64,000 nt of DNA from Pandoraea terrae (GCF_902459695.1 NZ_CABPRZ010000012.1:62001-126000); one strand, 5' to 3'. Counted from the first letter of the stretch, positions 25,949 through 35,642 are shown. Program-made: numbers and translations. Notes: generated by a model from the sequence alone, not told the origin.

Positions 25949-27412
25949 TTAATTTTCATGCGCGTCACTGTCCGCCTCGCGGTGCCCGAGGTGCGTGCGC
26001 AACGATACGCCGTTGGTGCCGTGCATGTGGCCGCGGACACTGTAGAGTTCGCCGGCAAGCGCCACGTCAATCTCTCGCCCGAGCATGAAGCCGTAGCTGT
26101 TGTTCGCCTCCCCGGCCTTCACGGATAGCGTACGATCTGCCAGCATCCGGCCGCGCGTGTTATCGACAAGATGCCCCTGCGCATCGATCGCAATCCCGCC
26201 TCTGCCCGCGATCGTGCCGCCGGCGTTATCGACGCCGGCAGCACGCAACGATATGTCCCGCCCCGCATGGATGGCACCCTTCAGGTTGTTCAGCGCCTGG
26301 CGCGGCGTCACGATCGTTACGTTGCCCGTGTCGCTGCGAATATCGCCATAGGCGTTATCCAGCGCCCCGGCATCGATCGAAACGTGCCCGCGCGCCAGCA
26401 AACGGCCTGCCCCGTTGTCGACAACGCCGTCGTCCCCCACCGCTAACGCGAGCGAACGGGTTGCCTCGATTCGCCCGTGGGCGTTGACCAGCGCCTTTGC
26501 CGCGACTTCGATGTCGCCCGCCGTCATCGCGCCACGGTTGAGCACCTCGCCGTCGCTGGTGATCTGCAAGTGATCATCGGCGTGCAATCGCCCCGCGTTG
26601 CGCACGCCGAGACCGTCCCTGCGACCAATCAGGCGAATACTGTTTGCATACATGCCGCCCAGCGCGCTGACGTCGAGCGCGTATTCGTCATCGGGCGCAG
26701 CGCCGCCCTCGCGTTCACGCTCGCTCGCATCGCCCGGGCCCTGCCCGCCAGTCGCCGTCACACGCAAGTCGTTCGCCCAAAGGGCGCCCCCGACACGTAC
26801 GGCGTGCGCAAGGATCGCGGTGTAGTCGGTATCGCGCGCATTCAGGCCGGCACCGTCGACGACGACCGTGCCTTCGCGAACGTCATATCCCGCCAGCGCG
26901 CCGTCGCGCCATCGTGGCGTGCCAGCCACCAGCGTGCCCCGCCTCGCATTGATGAACCCGCATCCGTCACAGGCGATGCCTGACGGATTGGCCACGATCA
27001 CGTCGGCCCGGTCGCCCGCCACCTCGAGCATGCCGCGAAGTTGCGAGGGCGCACCTGACAAGACTTCGTTCAGGATCACGCGCGCGCTCCCGCCGGACAA
27101 GGCAGGATTGGCCTCGACCTGCCCGGCCAATCGGGTATCGGCGCACTCACGCGCATTGTTGAGCACGACGCCCGCTTGTCCGACGTCGAATTGTGCGTAT
27201 CGGTTGTGCGACACGCCCGCGCCGTTGGGCGCAGCAATATCGACGCGCTGCACGCCTGCCGCAGGCGCCGTCTGAACGCTGGCCGCGCCGCCGCCCGCCC
27301 CGATCGGGACGATGTCCGCCCGAGCCTGGCTCGCCACCGCCCACACCACAATCGCCACACCTGCCGCGCCTATGCCGTGCGCCTTTCGTATGCCGCCCAT
27401 TGCTCGCATCAT
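25949..27412 (-). CDS. Short filamentous-haemagglutinin-like (TpsA) secreted protein
   Basis: A signal peptide (cleavage likely after VASQARA, near residue 32) is followed by a two-partner-secretion domain of about 250 residues: NGAGVSHNRYAQFDVGQAGV, LSGGSARVILNEVLSGAPSQL, and ADVIVANPSGIACDGCGFIN, the NPNG-type secretion motif. About 200 residues of haemagglutinin-type beta-helix repeats follow, then a clean stop. At 487 residues it is far shorter than usual TpsA proteins (well over 1000), and no TpsB/FhaC transporter or toxin C-terminus is adjacent. A CGGAGG ribosome binding site precedes the ATG. It may be a decayed adhesin or CdiA remnant, or a genuine mini-TpsA using a distant TpsB. Confidence 0.85.
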   Translation of the reverse strand: MMRAMGGIRKAHGIGAAGVAIVVWAVASQARADIVPIGAGGGAASVQTAPAAGVQRVDIAAPNGAGVSHNRYAQFDVGQAGVVLNNARECADTRLAGQVEANPALSGGSARVILNEVLSGAPSQLRGMLEVAGDRADVIVANPSGIACDGCGFINARRGTLVAGTPRWRDGALAGYDVREGTVVVDGAGLNARDTDYTAILAHAVRVGGALWANDLRVTATGGQGPGDASEREREGGAAPDDEYALDVSALGGMYANSIRLIGRRDGLGVRNAGRLHADDHLQITSDGEVLNRGAMTAGDIEVAAKALVNAHGRIEATRSLALAVGDDGVVDNGAGRLLARGHVSIDAGALDNAYGDIRSDTGNVTIVTPRQALNNLKGAIHAGRDISLRAAGVDNAGGTIAGRGGIAIDAQGHLVDNTRGRMLADRTLSVKAGEANNSYGFMLGREIDVALAGELYSVRGHMHGTNGVSLRTHLGHREADSDAHEN

Positions 27413-27812
27413 GCCTCCGGCTAAAATCGCGCCGGGGGGAAACGCGGGGTTCCAATGAAATGTCTGCCGATGCGCGGCGTGCGACGGAGAAACGACGCAC
27501 GCATTCGCAGCCGCACTGCACGCTCACTTGCGCCGTCTCGTTGCGATGATCGGCAAACGACTGCGGTAGCGCATCGGCAAGCACCACCTTAGCGGTCCAG
27601 ACTGGACATGCCTAGTGCCGGCGGATCAGATTTGTCCGAGAAAGCACGCAGTTCGTAAGAATCCCGGACCCATCCGATCGAATCGTCGGCGCGCAAGCAT
27701 GCCGAAAGATCGGAAGCTGCCGCGACATGCGCACGGGTGCCGGCGGGGAGCGGACAAGCGTTGCGGGTCGGGCAATAATGGAGGCAGACATTCCAGCAGG
27801 AGACACACAATC
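27413..27812. other. 400-base divergent intergenic region
   Basis: It lies between the haemagglutinin-like gene and the aldo/keto reductase. The palindrome GTCCAGACTGGAC at 27595-27607 is the only clear motif and could be an operator. The reading frames here do not look like genes, and no strong promoter was identified. Confidence 0.5.
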
Positions 27813-28646
27813 ATGCGAACCGTGATGTTGCCGGACGGCGAAGCCGTCCCCGCCTTGGGCCAGGGTACGTGGATGATGGGAGAGCGGGCCGCCCACCGCG
27901 CCGCGGAGATTGCCACGCTGCGCACCGGCGTCGCGCTCGGCATGACGCTTGTCGACACCGCCGAGATGTACGGCGAGGGCGCCTCGGAAACGCTGATCGG
28001 CGAGGCGCTCGCCGGCCTGCGGGACAATATCTTTCTGGTCAGCAAGGTCTACCCGCACAACGCGTCAAAGCGTGGCGTGATCGCAGCGTGCGAGCGCAGC
28101 TTGAAACGGTTGCGCACCGACAGGCTCGATCTTTACCTGTTGCATTGGCGCGGCGAAGTGCCGATCGAAGATACGATCGCCGGCTTCGAAGCGTTGCGCG
28201 ATGCCGGCAAGATTCGCCATTGGGGTGTGAGCAATTTCGACACGGAGGACATGGCGGAATTGTTTGATACCCCGGGGGGTGACCGCTGTGCCGTGAACCA
28301 GGTACTCTACAACCTGTCACGACGCGGCGCCGAATTCGACCTGCTGCCGTGGCTCGACGCGCACAAGGTGCCCACGATGGCCTACTCGCCCATCGAGCAG
28401 GGCCGGCTGAATACGCGCGGCGTGTTGACGGAGATCGCGACCCGGCTGGGGATCGCCCCCTTGCAGGTCGCACTGGCATGGGTACTGCGCCAGCCAAACG
28501 TTATCGTCATTCCGAAGGCGAGTTCCGAAGCCCACGTCCGCGCCAATCGCGCCGCGCTCGATGTTGCGCTCAGCCAAGCAGACTTGGCCGCGCTTGATCA
28601 TGTCTTCGAGCCGCCCGGCCGCAAACGTGCGCTCGAAATGATCTGA
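27813..28646 (+). CDS. Aldo/keto reductase
   Basis: A NADPH-dependent oxidoreductase of 277 residues with a TIM-barrel fold. The catalytic tetrad is visible: Asp48 and Tyr53 in LVDTAEMYGEGASE, Lys78 in FLVSKVYP and His111 in LYLLHWRGEVP. KIRHWGVSNFD and the C-terminal VIVIPKASSEAHVRAN (NADP phosphate-binding) are typical. The start at 27813 has CAGGAGA before it. It resembles the 2,5-diketo-gluconate/aldehyde reductase group; the physiological substrate is unknown. It ends 4 bases from the end of the converging luciferase-like gene. Confidence 0.92.
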   Translation: MRTVMLPDGEAVPALGQGTWMMGERAAHRAAEIATLRTGVALGMTLVDTAEMYGEGASETLIGEALAGLRDNIFLVSKVYPHNASKRGVIAACERSLKRLRTDRLDLYLLHWRGEVPIEDTIAGFEALRDAGKIRHWGVSNFDTEDMAELFDTPGGDRCAVNQVLYNLSRRGAEFDLLPWLDAHKVPTMAYSPIEQGRLNTRGVLTEIATRLGIAPLQVALAWVLRQPNVIVIPKASSEAHVRANRAALDVALSQADLAALDHVFEPPGRKRALEMI

Positions 28647-28650
28647 CCGC

Positions 28651-29658
28651 TCAACGCCCGTCGGCCCTCACCTGCGCCACGATGTCGAAAGACCGCTGGC
28701 GCAGTGCCGGGTCATAAATGTCCGACACGATCATCAACTCGTCGGCCTGCGTGCGCTCCAGCAATGCATCGAGACCCTGGGCGATCTTCTGCGGACCGCC
28801 CACGACCGCGACGCCGAGGAACGCTTCAACCGAATGCTGCTCCGCCGGGTCCCAGCGGGCATCCATATCGTTGACCGGCGGTTGCAGTTTGAGGCTTTGC
28901 CCTCGCATCAGCGCCAGAATCTTCTGCTGCGTCGACGTCGCCAGATACGCGGCCTCTTGGTCTGTCGGCGCGGCGATTACCGGCGCGCCGACCATGACGT
29001 AGGGCTTGTCGAGCGCCGCCGACGGGCGGAAGAGCTCGCGATACAGACGGATCGCATCGAGCAGGAAGCGCGGCGCGAAGTGCGACGCAAACGCGTACGG
29101 CAGACCGAGATGCGCCGCCAACTGGGCGCTGAACAAACTGGACCCCAGCAGCCACACCGGGATGTCGGAGCCCGCCCCGGGCGTCGCAACGAGACGCTGT
29201 CCCGGTTGCGCGGGCGCGAGCAGCGCCCGAAGCTCGGCGACCTGTTCAGGGAAATCGTCGCCATTGGACAAGCGATCGCGGCGCAGCGCGCGCATCGTGG
29301 CCTGGTCTGCTCCCGGTGCGCGCCCCAATCCGAGATCGATGCGCCCCGGATACAGCGCCGCCAGCGTCCCGAAATTCTCCGCGACCACAAGCGGGGCATG
29401 ATTCGGCAGCATCACGCCGCCCGAGCCCACGCGAATCCGTGACGTCTGGCCGGCAATATGCCCGATCAGCACCGGTGTCGCCGAACTGGCGATACCGTCC
29501 ATGTTGTGGTGCTCGGCCAACCAGAAGCGCTCAAAACCCAGCGCTTCGACATGACGCGCCAGCGACACCGATTGCTGCAGCGCCTCAGCCACCGTGCCAT
29601 TCGCCCGGATCGGCACCAAATCCAGTACCGACAACGCCGCTTTCGACAGCCTGCTCAT
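28651..29658 (-). CDS. Luciferase-like (LLM class) flavin-dependent oxidoreductase
   Basis: A 335-residue flavin-dependent monooxygenase-like protein of the bacterial luciferase superfamily, closest in style to E. coli YhbW. Motifs: [20 protein letters not shown] at the start, [40 protein letters not shown] and [21 protein letters not shown] site precedes the ATG at 29658. The partner flavin reductase and the substrate are not indicated by neighbours. Confidence 0.9.
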   Translation of the reverse strand: MSRLSKAALSVLDLVPIRANGTVAEALQQSVSLARHVEALGFERFWLAEHHNMDGIASSATPVLIGHIAGQTSRIRVGSGGVMLPNHAPLVVAENFGTLAALYPGRIDLGLGRAPGADQATMRALRRDRLSNGDDFPEQVAELRALLAPAQPGQRLVATPGAGSDIPVWLLGSSLFSAQLAAHLGLPYAFASHFAPRFLLDAIRLYRELFRPSAALDKPYVMVGAPVIAAPTDQEAAYLATSTQQKILALMRGQSLKLQPPVNDMDARWDPAEQHSVEAFLGVAVVGGPQKIAQGLDALLERTQADELMIVSDIYDPALRQRSFDIVAQVRADGR

Positions 29659-30068
29659 TCGTTTCTCCAAGCCTTCATTTCCATGCGGCACCACGCACCC
29701 TCGACGTCTGCGTCATCCCGTTCCCATGGCAAAGTATATGACGACGGCGCAAATTCGACAGTGGACACGTTTCTGTTTAGTAGTCGCCTTGGGTAGCCAT
29801 GACGATGCTCGAGCGTCCGCCTTCGCTGAAACCCGTGCATCGCCGGGTTTCCCTTTCCTTGGACTCATCGATTACACGCGTCTGGTACTAACACCGGATA
29901 TTTTTGGCCTTCAATACTGGCATGCAGACAACCGGCAATATGTTGCGCTCAACGTCAAGTGACGTGAAGTGACGTAACGTCCGACCGGTTGCCTCCCGTC
30001 CCATTGCCGATGGCCGGCGGCGCCCCCGCGCCCATGGCCCCGGCAAGACACTTTCGGAGGAGACATCC
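29659..30068. other. 410-base intergenic region with a short direct repeat
   Basis: No gene is supported here. AAGTGACGT occurs twice with a 10-base period (29957-29965 and 29967-29975), about 100 bases before the DUF3311 start; one helical turn of spacing would suit a regulator site for the transporter operon. A TTGGAC near 29859 could be a -35 element, but no matching -10 was found. Confidence 0.4.
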
Positions 30069-30278
30069 ATGCTCAGGTATCTCATCGGCATCGGACTGCC
30101 GTATCTCGGCGTCATCGGCGTGCTGCCATGGGTTGCGGCGCAAGACCGCTTCGTGTTCGGCGTGCCGTTCATCTACATGTGGATCTTCACCTGGTTCCTG
30201 CTGACGTCGGCGTGCCTGTTCACGTGCTGGCGCCTGTTCGACCGCCATCTGCCCGAACCGGACACACACGCGTCCTGA
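30069..30278 (+). CDS. DUF3311 small membrane protein
   Basis: A 69-residue protein with two membrane helices (IGIGLPYLGVIGVLPWVAAQ; FIYMWIFTWFLLTSACLFTC). DUF3311 proteins are normally encoded just before sodium:solute symporters and may be their accessory subunit, as here. A very strong GGAGGAGA ribosome binding site precedes the ATG. The SSS transporter starts 62 bases downstream. Confidence 0.85.
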   Translation: MLRYLIGIGLPYLGVIGVLPWVAAQDRFVFGVPFIYMWIFTWFLLTSACLFTCWRLFDRHLPEPDTHAS

Positions 30279-30340
30279 CCCGGCGCGTCCGGGTGCTGCC
30301 CGTTTCACGCCGTTCACCGTCCCCCAATGGAGTTTCCGGC

Positions 30341-31729
30341 ATGTCCACCGTCGTCTTTCTGGGCTTCATTGCCTATTCGCTCTATCTGGCGCTGCGCTCC
30401 AAACGCGGCCACGGTTCGCAGAGCGTTCATGATTTCTTCGTCGCGTCGCGTCAGTTTGGCACCGCACTCGTTTTCTTCCTGACCGCCGGCGAGATCTACA
30501 GTATCGGCACGATGGTCGGTTTTCCCGGGGGCATTTACGCCAAAGGGCCGACCTACGGCGTCTGGTTCCTCGGCTACATCCTGCTCGCTTACCCGATCGG
30601 CTACTTCATCGGGCCGCTTATCTGGGAAGCCGGTAAACGCCACAACGCCATCACGTTGCCGGACCTCTTCAAGGGTCACTTCCGCAGCCGTGCGCTGGAA
30701 CTGGTCGTCGCGGTCACGGCAATCCTGTTTCTCGTGCCCTGGGGCCAACTGCAGTTCACGGGCCTCGTTGCCGCGCTCAAAGGCCTGGGCTGGCATTTCG
30801 AGCCCTTGCACCTGATCCTCATCTCCGCCGCGCTTGCGTTCACCTATATCGCCATCTCCGGCGTGCGCGCATCCGCCTATATCGCGATCCTGAAAGACAT
30901 CTTGATGGTCGTCGCCATCGTCGTGACGGGCGTCGCTGTCGCCTGGAACGTTGGCAGCGTGCACGACGTCTTTCACGCGGCCAGCCAACAGGTCAGCAAT
31001 AGCATGTCGGGCGATCAGTTGCGCTTCTCGATGAGCACCATGCTGTTTCAGTCGCTCGGCTTCTACATGATGCCGTTCGCGGTGCAGAACTTCTTCACGG
31101 CGAAGAGCCCCGGCACGATTCGCCGCACGCAGGTCGCGATGCCGTTGTACATGCTGATGTATCCGTTTCTCGTGATCGCGTCGTACTACGCGATCAGCGC
31201 AAATCTGCATCTGAGCTCGCCGAACGATGCGTTCTTCGCCGCCGCCGTGAATCTGCTGCCGGGCTGGTTGCTCGGCCTCGTCGCCGCCGGAGCTGCGCTG
31301 TCGGGTCTGCTGGTGCTGGCCGGCATCTGTCTCGCGATCGGGCCGATCGTCACACGCAACCTGCTGCCGAATCTGCCGGAGAGCAAACAGAAGCGCACCG
31401 CGAAGTTCGTCATCGTAGGCTATCTGCTGGTGTCGATCGTGACGACCATGCTCACGCCCAACCTCATGCTCACGCTGGTCAACACGACGTACTACGGCGT
31501 GACCCAGTTCGTGCCGGGCATGGTGATTCTCCTGCTGCAGCGCCGCGTGCGCCCTGCCGCGGTCGCAGCGGGGATCATCGCCGGACAAGGGCTTGCGATC
31601 TGGTGCTACACCCGTCACGTCGATTTCGGCGGATTCAACCTCGGGTTGGTCTGTCTCGCGGTCAATCTGGCGGTCCTCGGCATGGGTCACACGCTGCTGC
31701 GCCCGATGAAGCCTTACGCACTGTCCTGA
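30341..31729 (+). CDS. Sodium:solute symporter (SSS family)
   Basis: A 462-residue SSS-family secondary transporter with about 13 helices. It begins FLGFIAYSLYLALRSKRGHG and includes the family segments SVHDFFVASRQFGTALVFFL and TAGEIYSIGTMVGFPGGIYA. GGAG precedes the ATG at 30341; the frame stays open upstream through the DUF3311 gene, without homology. The substrate is unknown; the neighbouring amidohydrolase suggests an organic acid, amide or heterocycle that it then hydrolyses. Confidence 0.92.
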   Translation: MSTVVFLGFIAYSLYLALRSKRGHGSQSVHDFFVASRQFGTALVFFLTAGEIYSIGTMVGFPGGIYAKGPTYGVWFLGYILLAYPIGYFIGPLIWEAGKRHNAITLPDLFKGHFRSRALELVVAVTAILFLVPWGQLQFTGLVAALKGLGWHFEPLHLILISAALAFTYIAISGVRASAYIAILKDILMVVAIVVTGVAVAWNVGSVHDVFHAASQQVSNSMSGDQLRFSMSTMLFQSLGFYMMPFAVQNFFTAKSPGTIRRTQVAMPLYMLMYPFLVIASYYAISANLHLSSPNDAFFAAAVNLLPGWLLGLVAAGAALSGLLVLAGICLAIGPIVTRNLLPNLPESKQKRTAKFVIVGYLLVSIVTTMLTPNLMLTLVNTTYYGVTQFVPGMVILLLQRRVRPAAVAAGIIAGQGLAIWCYTRHVDFGGFNLGLVCLAVNLAVLGMGHTLLRPMKPYALS

Positions 31730-31744
31730 TTCCCGCCGACGACC

Positions 31745-33424
31745 ATGTCACCGACGCCCATGCCATCGAAAATGCCATTGAACGAAACCCGACGCGACAT
31801 TACCGTTTTCGTCGCGCGCCGCATCCTCACGCAGAATCCGCGCCAGCCGCACGCCACCCACGTTGCCGTGCGCGACGGACGCATCCTCGCCGTCGGCGAC
31901 CTGGACGACGTCTCGGCATGGGGGCCGTGCAACATCGACGAGACATTTCACGACAAAGTGCTCATGCCCGGACTCGTCGAGGGCCACTGCCACCTGATGG
32001 AAGGCGCCATGTGGGACGCCACCTACGTCGGGTATTACGACCGGCGCGGGCCTGACGGCACGTTATGGCCCGGACTGAAGACGCTGGATGCGGTCATTGC
32101 GCGGTTGCGCGAGGCGCGAGCGGCAATGCAGGACGACGGGCCCCTGCTGGCTTGGGGATTCGACCCGATTTTCTTCGGCACGGCACGCCTGTCGGCGCGT
32201 GAACTGGACACGGTCTGTGCCGAGCGTCCGATCGCCATCCTGCACGCCAGCGTGCACTTGATGAACGTCAACAGTGCGATGCTGAGCCTCGCGGGCATCG
32301 ACGAAGACACCGACATCGACGGGATCGCACGCGATGGCGACGGGCAGCCCACCGGCGAATTGCAGGAGTTCGCGGCGATGTTTCCGATCTATCAGGTCAT
32401 CGGCGCGAAGCTGTCAATCGCGGCGAGCGAAAAACCGCACGCCGTCTGGAATTTCGGGCGCGTGGCGCAACTGGCTGGGGTCACTACGGCGACCGATCTC
32501 GTCAACGATCTGTCCGAGACCGGCAATCGCACCTTGCGCGAAGTCACGTCCGACCCGGACTATCCGGTGCGGATCGTGCCTGCGCTTGCGCCTCAACGCA
32601 GTCCGTCGCTGGGCGCCCGGGGACTGCGCGAGGCGATCGCCGCCAACACGGACAAACTGCATTTCGGCCCGGTCAAATTCATCGTTGACGGATCAATTCA
32701 AGGCTTCACCGCGCGCGTGCGCTGGCCCGGCTACGCGGGCGGCCAACCGAACGGACTGTGGCTGATCCCCCCCGAACAGCTGGTCGAGACGTTCCTGCCG
32801 TTCCATCGCGCCGGTCTGCAGCTGCACATCCACACGAATGGCGACGAGGCGACGGACGTCGTGCTCGACGCCATGGAGACAATGCTCGCGCAACACCCGC
32901 GCCCCGATCATCGGCACACGCTGCAGCATTGCCAGATGGCCGATGCCGCGCAGTTGCGGCGCATCCGCTCGCTCGGCATGTGCGTCAATTTCTTTGCGAA
33001 CCACATCTACTACTGGGGCGACGCGCATTACACGCAGACGATGGGCCCCGACCGGGCGAGGCGCATGGATGCCGCAGGCTCCGCGCAACGGCTCGGCATT
33101 CCGCTCGCCTTGCACTCGGACGCGCCGATCACGCAGCTGAGCCCGCTGTTTACCGCGTGGTGCGCGGTCCGGCGGGAAACGTCGTCAGGGCGCATTCTCG
33201 GGGAATCGGAACGGCTCACGGTCGATGAAGCGCTGCACGCGATTACCCTCGGCGCCGCCTATACGCTGGGCCTCGACGACCGGATCGGCAGCATCGAAGT
33301 CGGCAAATATGCCGACTTCGCCGTGCTGGACGAGGATCCAAGCGCCTGTGCGCCGCATGCGCTGAAAGACGTGCCCGTGTGGGGCACCGTACTCGGCGGC
33401 AAAGTGTTCCGCGCGCCGCGATGA
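31745..33424 (+). CDS. Amidohydrolase, YtcJ-like (Amidohydro_3)
   Basis: A metal-dependent hydrolase of 559 residues. The metal-binding HxH is His81/His83 in MPGLVEGHCHLMEGAMW. Further family motifs are HIHTNGDEATD, LQHCQMAD and the late LHSDAPITQLSPLF, followed by IGSIEVGKYADFAVLDEDPS. It starts 15 bases after the transporter and overlaps the COG0523 GTPase by 4 bases. YtcJ-like enzymes act on formamides, ureas and related compounds; the actual substrate is not evident. Alternative starts exist within the first ten residues. Confidence 0.9.
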   Translation: MSPTPMPSKMPLNETRRDITVFVARRILTQNPRQPHATHVAVRDGRILAVGDLDDVSAWGPCNIDETFHDKVLMPGLVEGHCHLMEGAMWDATYVGYYDRRGPDGTLWPGLKTLDAVIARLREARAAMQDDGPLLAWGFDPIFFGTARLSARELDTVCAERPIAILHASVHLMNVNSAMLSLAGIDEDTDIDGIARDGDGQPTGELQEFAAMFPIYQVIGAKLSIAASEKPHAVWNFGRVAQLAGVTTATDLVNDLSETGNRTLREVTSDPDYPVRIVPALAPQRSPSLGARGLREAIAANTDKLHFGPVKFIVDGSIQGFTARVRWPGYAGGQPNGLWLIPPEQLVETFLPFHRAGLQLHIHTNGDEATDVVLDAMETMLAQHPRPDHRHTLQHCQMADAAQLRRIRSLGMCVNFFANHIYYWGDAHYTQTMGPDRARRMDAAGSAQRLGIPLALHSDAPITQLSPLFTAWCAVRRETSSGRILGESERLTVDEALHAITLGAAYTLGLDDRIGSIEVGKYADFAVLDEDPSACAPHALKDVPVWGTVLGGKVFRAPR

Positions 33425-34452
33425 GCACGGAAGCGTTTGAGGTGCGCGCGCCGATCGATCTGATTGTCGTCGGCGGCTACCTCGGCGCCGGCAAGACGAC
33501 CGTCGTCAACGCATTGCTCACCGAGCCGCACGGCAAGCGCATCGCCGTGCTCGTCAACGATTTCGGTGCGGTCAACATCGACGCAAAGCTCGTGCGCACC
33601 CGCACCGACGACGTGATCGAGCTCGACAACGGATGCATCTGCTGCACCATCGGCGGCGCGCTGGTGGATGCCCTGACACGGCTGGAAATGCGGGACGATC
33701 GTCCGGACGTGCTCGTCATCGAAGCAAGCGGGGTTTCCGACCCCGCAAAGATTGCCCAGATCGGCCTGCTCAATCGCGCGTTTCGCCTGACTGCCGTGCT
33801 GACCGTGGCTGACGCCGTCAACTTCGCGCAGACCCTGGGCGATCCCCGTGTCGGCAGTATGGCGCGCCAACAGCTGGACGGCGCAAGCGCGGTGATCGTC
33901 ACCAAACTGGATCTCGTGCCGCACGCCGCTCGCGCCGGCGTGCTCGCGCGCGTTCGCGCGCAGGCGGCCACCGACATCGTCGTGGCGGCCGACCATGGCG
34001 CGATTCCTCCGGCCTTGGCCTTCGACGCAGCGCATGCCGACAGCCGCCCCGCCGCTGCGTCGATGTTCGTGGGATCCCGTGACGGAAGGTGGCATCCGCG
34101 CATCGCCATGCCTGCATTCGAGAGCCTGGCGTTGCCCGCCCCCGGTCCGCTGGACAAAGGTCGTCTGAAGGCATGGCTGAAGCAATTGCCGCGCACCATC
34201 CTGCGGGCGAAAGGCATCGTGCGGCTCGCTCGCCCGGGCGATGCGGACGGCCCCGCGCACGTGGTGCAGGTGGCTGCGCGGCGGCTGCAAATCACGCTGG
34301 CGGATCACCGGATGACACAATGTGCCACGCCGTTGGCGGCGGCGCCGAAGGACGTCCTTGTCTTCATTGGATGGCTCGATGCGGATACGATCGTCGCGTT
34401 GCGGCAAGGTCTGGCATCTTGCGGCACGCTGGCGCCAGCGATGGTTGCGTGA
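33421..34452 (+). CDS. COG0523 (CobW/P47K-like) GTPase, putative metallochaperone
   Basis: A G3E-family GTPase of 343 residues. Walker A is GGYLGAGKTT at 18-27, the metal motif CxCC is Cys72-Ile-Cys74-Cys75 in NGCICCTIGG, then ASGVSDPAKI and the guanine-binding TKLDL. The C-terminal CobW_C domain is present. Such proteins insert or deliver metal (Zn, Co, Fe) to target enzymes. Its start overlaps the amidohydrolase stop (ATGA), which suggests that this hydrolase is its client. That pairing is inferred from coupling. Confidence 0.9.
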   Translation: MSTEAFEVRAPIDLIVVGGYLGAGKTTVVNALLTEPHGKRIAVLVNDFGAVNIDAKLVRTRTDDVIELDNGCICCTIGGALVDALTRLEMRDDRPDVLVIEASGVSDPAKIAQIGLLNRAFRLTAVLTVADAVNFAQTLGDPRVGSMARQQLDGASAVIVTKLDLVPHAARAGVLARVRAQAATDIVVAADHGAIPPALAFDAAHADSRPAAASMFVGSRDGRWHPRIAMPAFESLALPAPGPLDKGRLKAWLKQLPRTILRAKGIVRLARPGDADGPAHVVQVAARRLQITLADHRMTQCATPLAAAPKDVLVFIGWLDADTIVALRQGLASCGTLAPAMVA

Positions 34453-34553
34453 CGACACCCGCGTTTGGCGCGGTTGCCGATTTCATTTTTATCTGAGAGA
34501 GTGCAGATATCCCGACGTCTATCGCGGTCTCACGATCGCTTAGCCGAGGTTCT

Positions 34554-35642
34554 ATGCCGCGCATTCTTTCCGGCGCCAACGCCCGGGCTGCCGCCACGCC
34601 GGAAGGCGCCGCGCAGGCTGGGGCCCCGCATGCCCCCTTGAAGATCGATCTCGCGCTGCAGGGCGGCGGTGCGCACGGCGCCTTCACCTGGGGGGTGCTC
34701 GACCGGCTGCTCGAAGCGCCGCGTCTTCAGATCGAAGGCATTTCGGGGACTTCGGCCGGGGCGATGAATGCGGCCGTACTGATCTCGGGGCATGCCCGAG
34801 GCGGCCCGGACGCCGCCCGCACCGCCCTCGACCATTTCTGGCGCGGCGTCGCTTCGGCGGGGCAATTCAGCCCGTTTCGCCGCATGCCCTTCGATGTCAT
34901 GGCCGGGCGCTGGTCACTCGAAAATTCGCCGTTGTTCACCCTGTTCGATCTCGCTGCACGCGTCGTCTCGCCTTACGACCTGAGCCCGGTCGATTTCAAC
35001 CCGCTGCGCCGGCTGCTGACGGAACATATCGATTTTCCGGCGCTGGCCGCGTCCTCGATCCGCTTGTTCGTCACCGCGACCAACGTGCGCACGGGGCGCG
35101 GGCGTGTGTTCCGCAACGCCGACCTCACCGAAGACGCGCTGCTCGCCTCGGCATGCCTGCCAATGCTCTATCACGCAGTCGAAATCGACGGCGAAGCATA
35201 CTGGGACGGCGGTTACACCGGCAACCCCACGATCACGCCGCTGATCCGCGAATGCGAATCGAATGACACGCTGCTCGTCCAGGTCAATCCGGTCGAGCGT
35301 GCGTCGGTACCGCGTACGGCACGCGAGATTCTGAACCGCGTAAACGAGGTGTCATTCAACGCGACCTTGCTCAAGGAATTGCGGATGATGGCCTTGCTCC
35401 GGCAAGTGGCCGACGCCGGCAGCCCGGAGGGCAGACGCTGGGCGGGCATGCGAATCCACCGCATCGCCAGTGACATGATCGTCACGCTCGGCTCGACGTC
35501 CAAGCTGAACGCGGAATGGGATTTCCTGGTGATGCTGCGCGACGAGGGCCGCCGGTGCGCGCAGGCATTCCTCGAAGCGCATGCGGGCGATCTCGGCCAT
35601 CGCGCGTCATACGATCTGGATGCCCTGCTCGATTGCGTCTGA
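34554..35642 (+). CDS. Patatin-like phospholipase
   Basis: A 362-residue patatin-domain serine hydrolase. The oxyanion hole LALQGGGAHGAFTWG is at 34-48, the nucleophile Ser67 in GISGTSAGAMNAA, and the partner Asp218 in YWDGGYTGNP, the complete Ser-Asp dyad. GAGG precedes the ATG. There is no signal peptide, so it is probably cytoplasmic or delivered by another route. It lies 101 bases after the COG0523 gene and may have its own promoter. Confidence 0.93.
   Translation: MPRILSGANARAAATPEGAAQAGAPHAPLKIDLALQGGGAHGAFTWGVLDRLLEAPRLQIEGISGTSAGAMNAAVLISGHARGGPDAARTALDHFWRGVASAGQFSPFRRMPFDVMAGRWSLENSPLFTLFDLAARVVSPYDLSPVDFNPLRRLLTEHIDFPALAASSIRLFVTATNVRTGRGRVFRNADLTEDALLASACLPMLYHAVEIDGEAYWDGGYTGNPTITPLIRECESNDTLLVQVNPVERASVPRTAREILNRVNEVSFNATLLKELRMMALLRQVADAGSPEGRRWAGMRIHRIASDMIVTLGSTSKLNAEWDFLVMLRDEGRRCAQAFLEAHAGDLGHRASYDLDALLDCV

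Noticed and set aside
27589-27810. A 73-codon minus-strand frame in the 27.4-27.8 kb gap
   Set aside because: No ribosome binding site, no family similarity, and it lies over the promoter region of the aldo/keto reductase.
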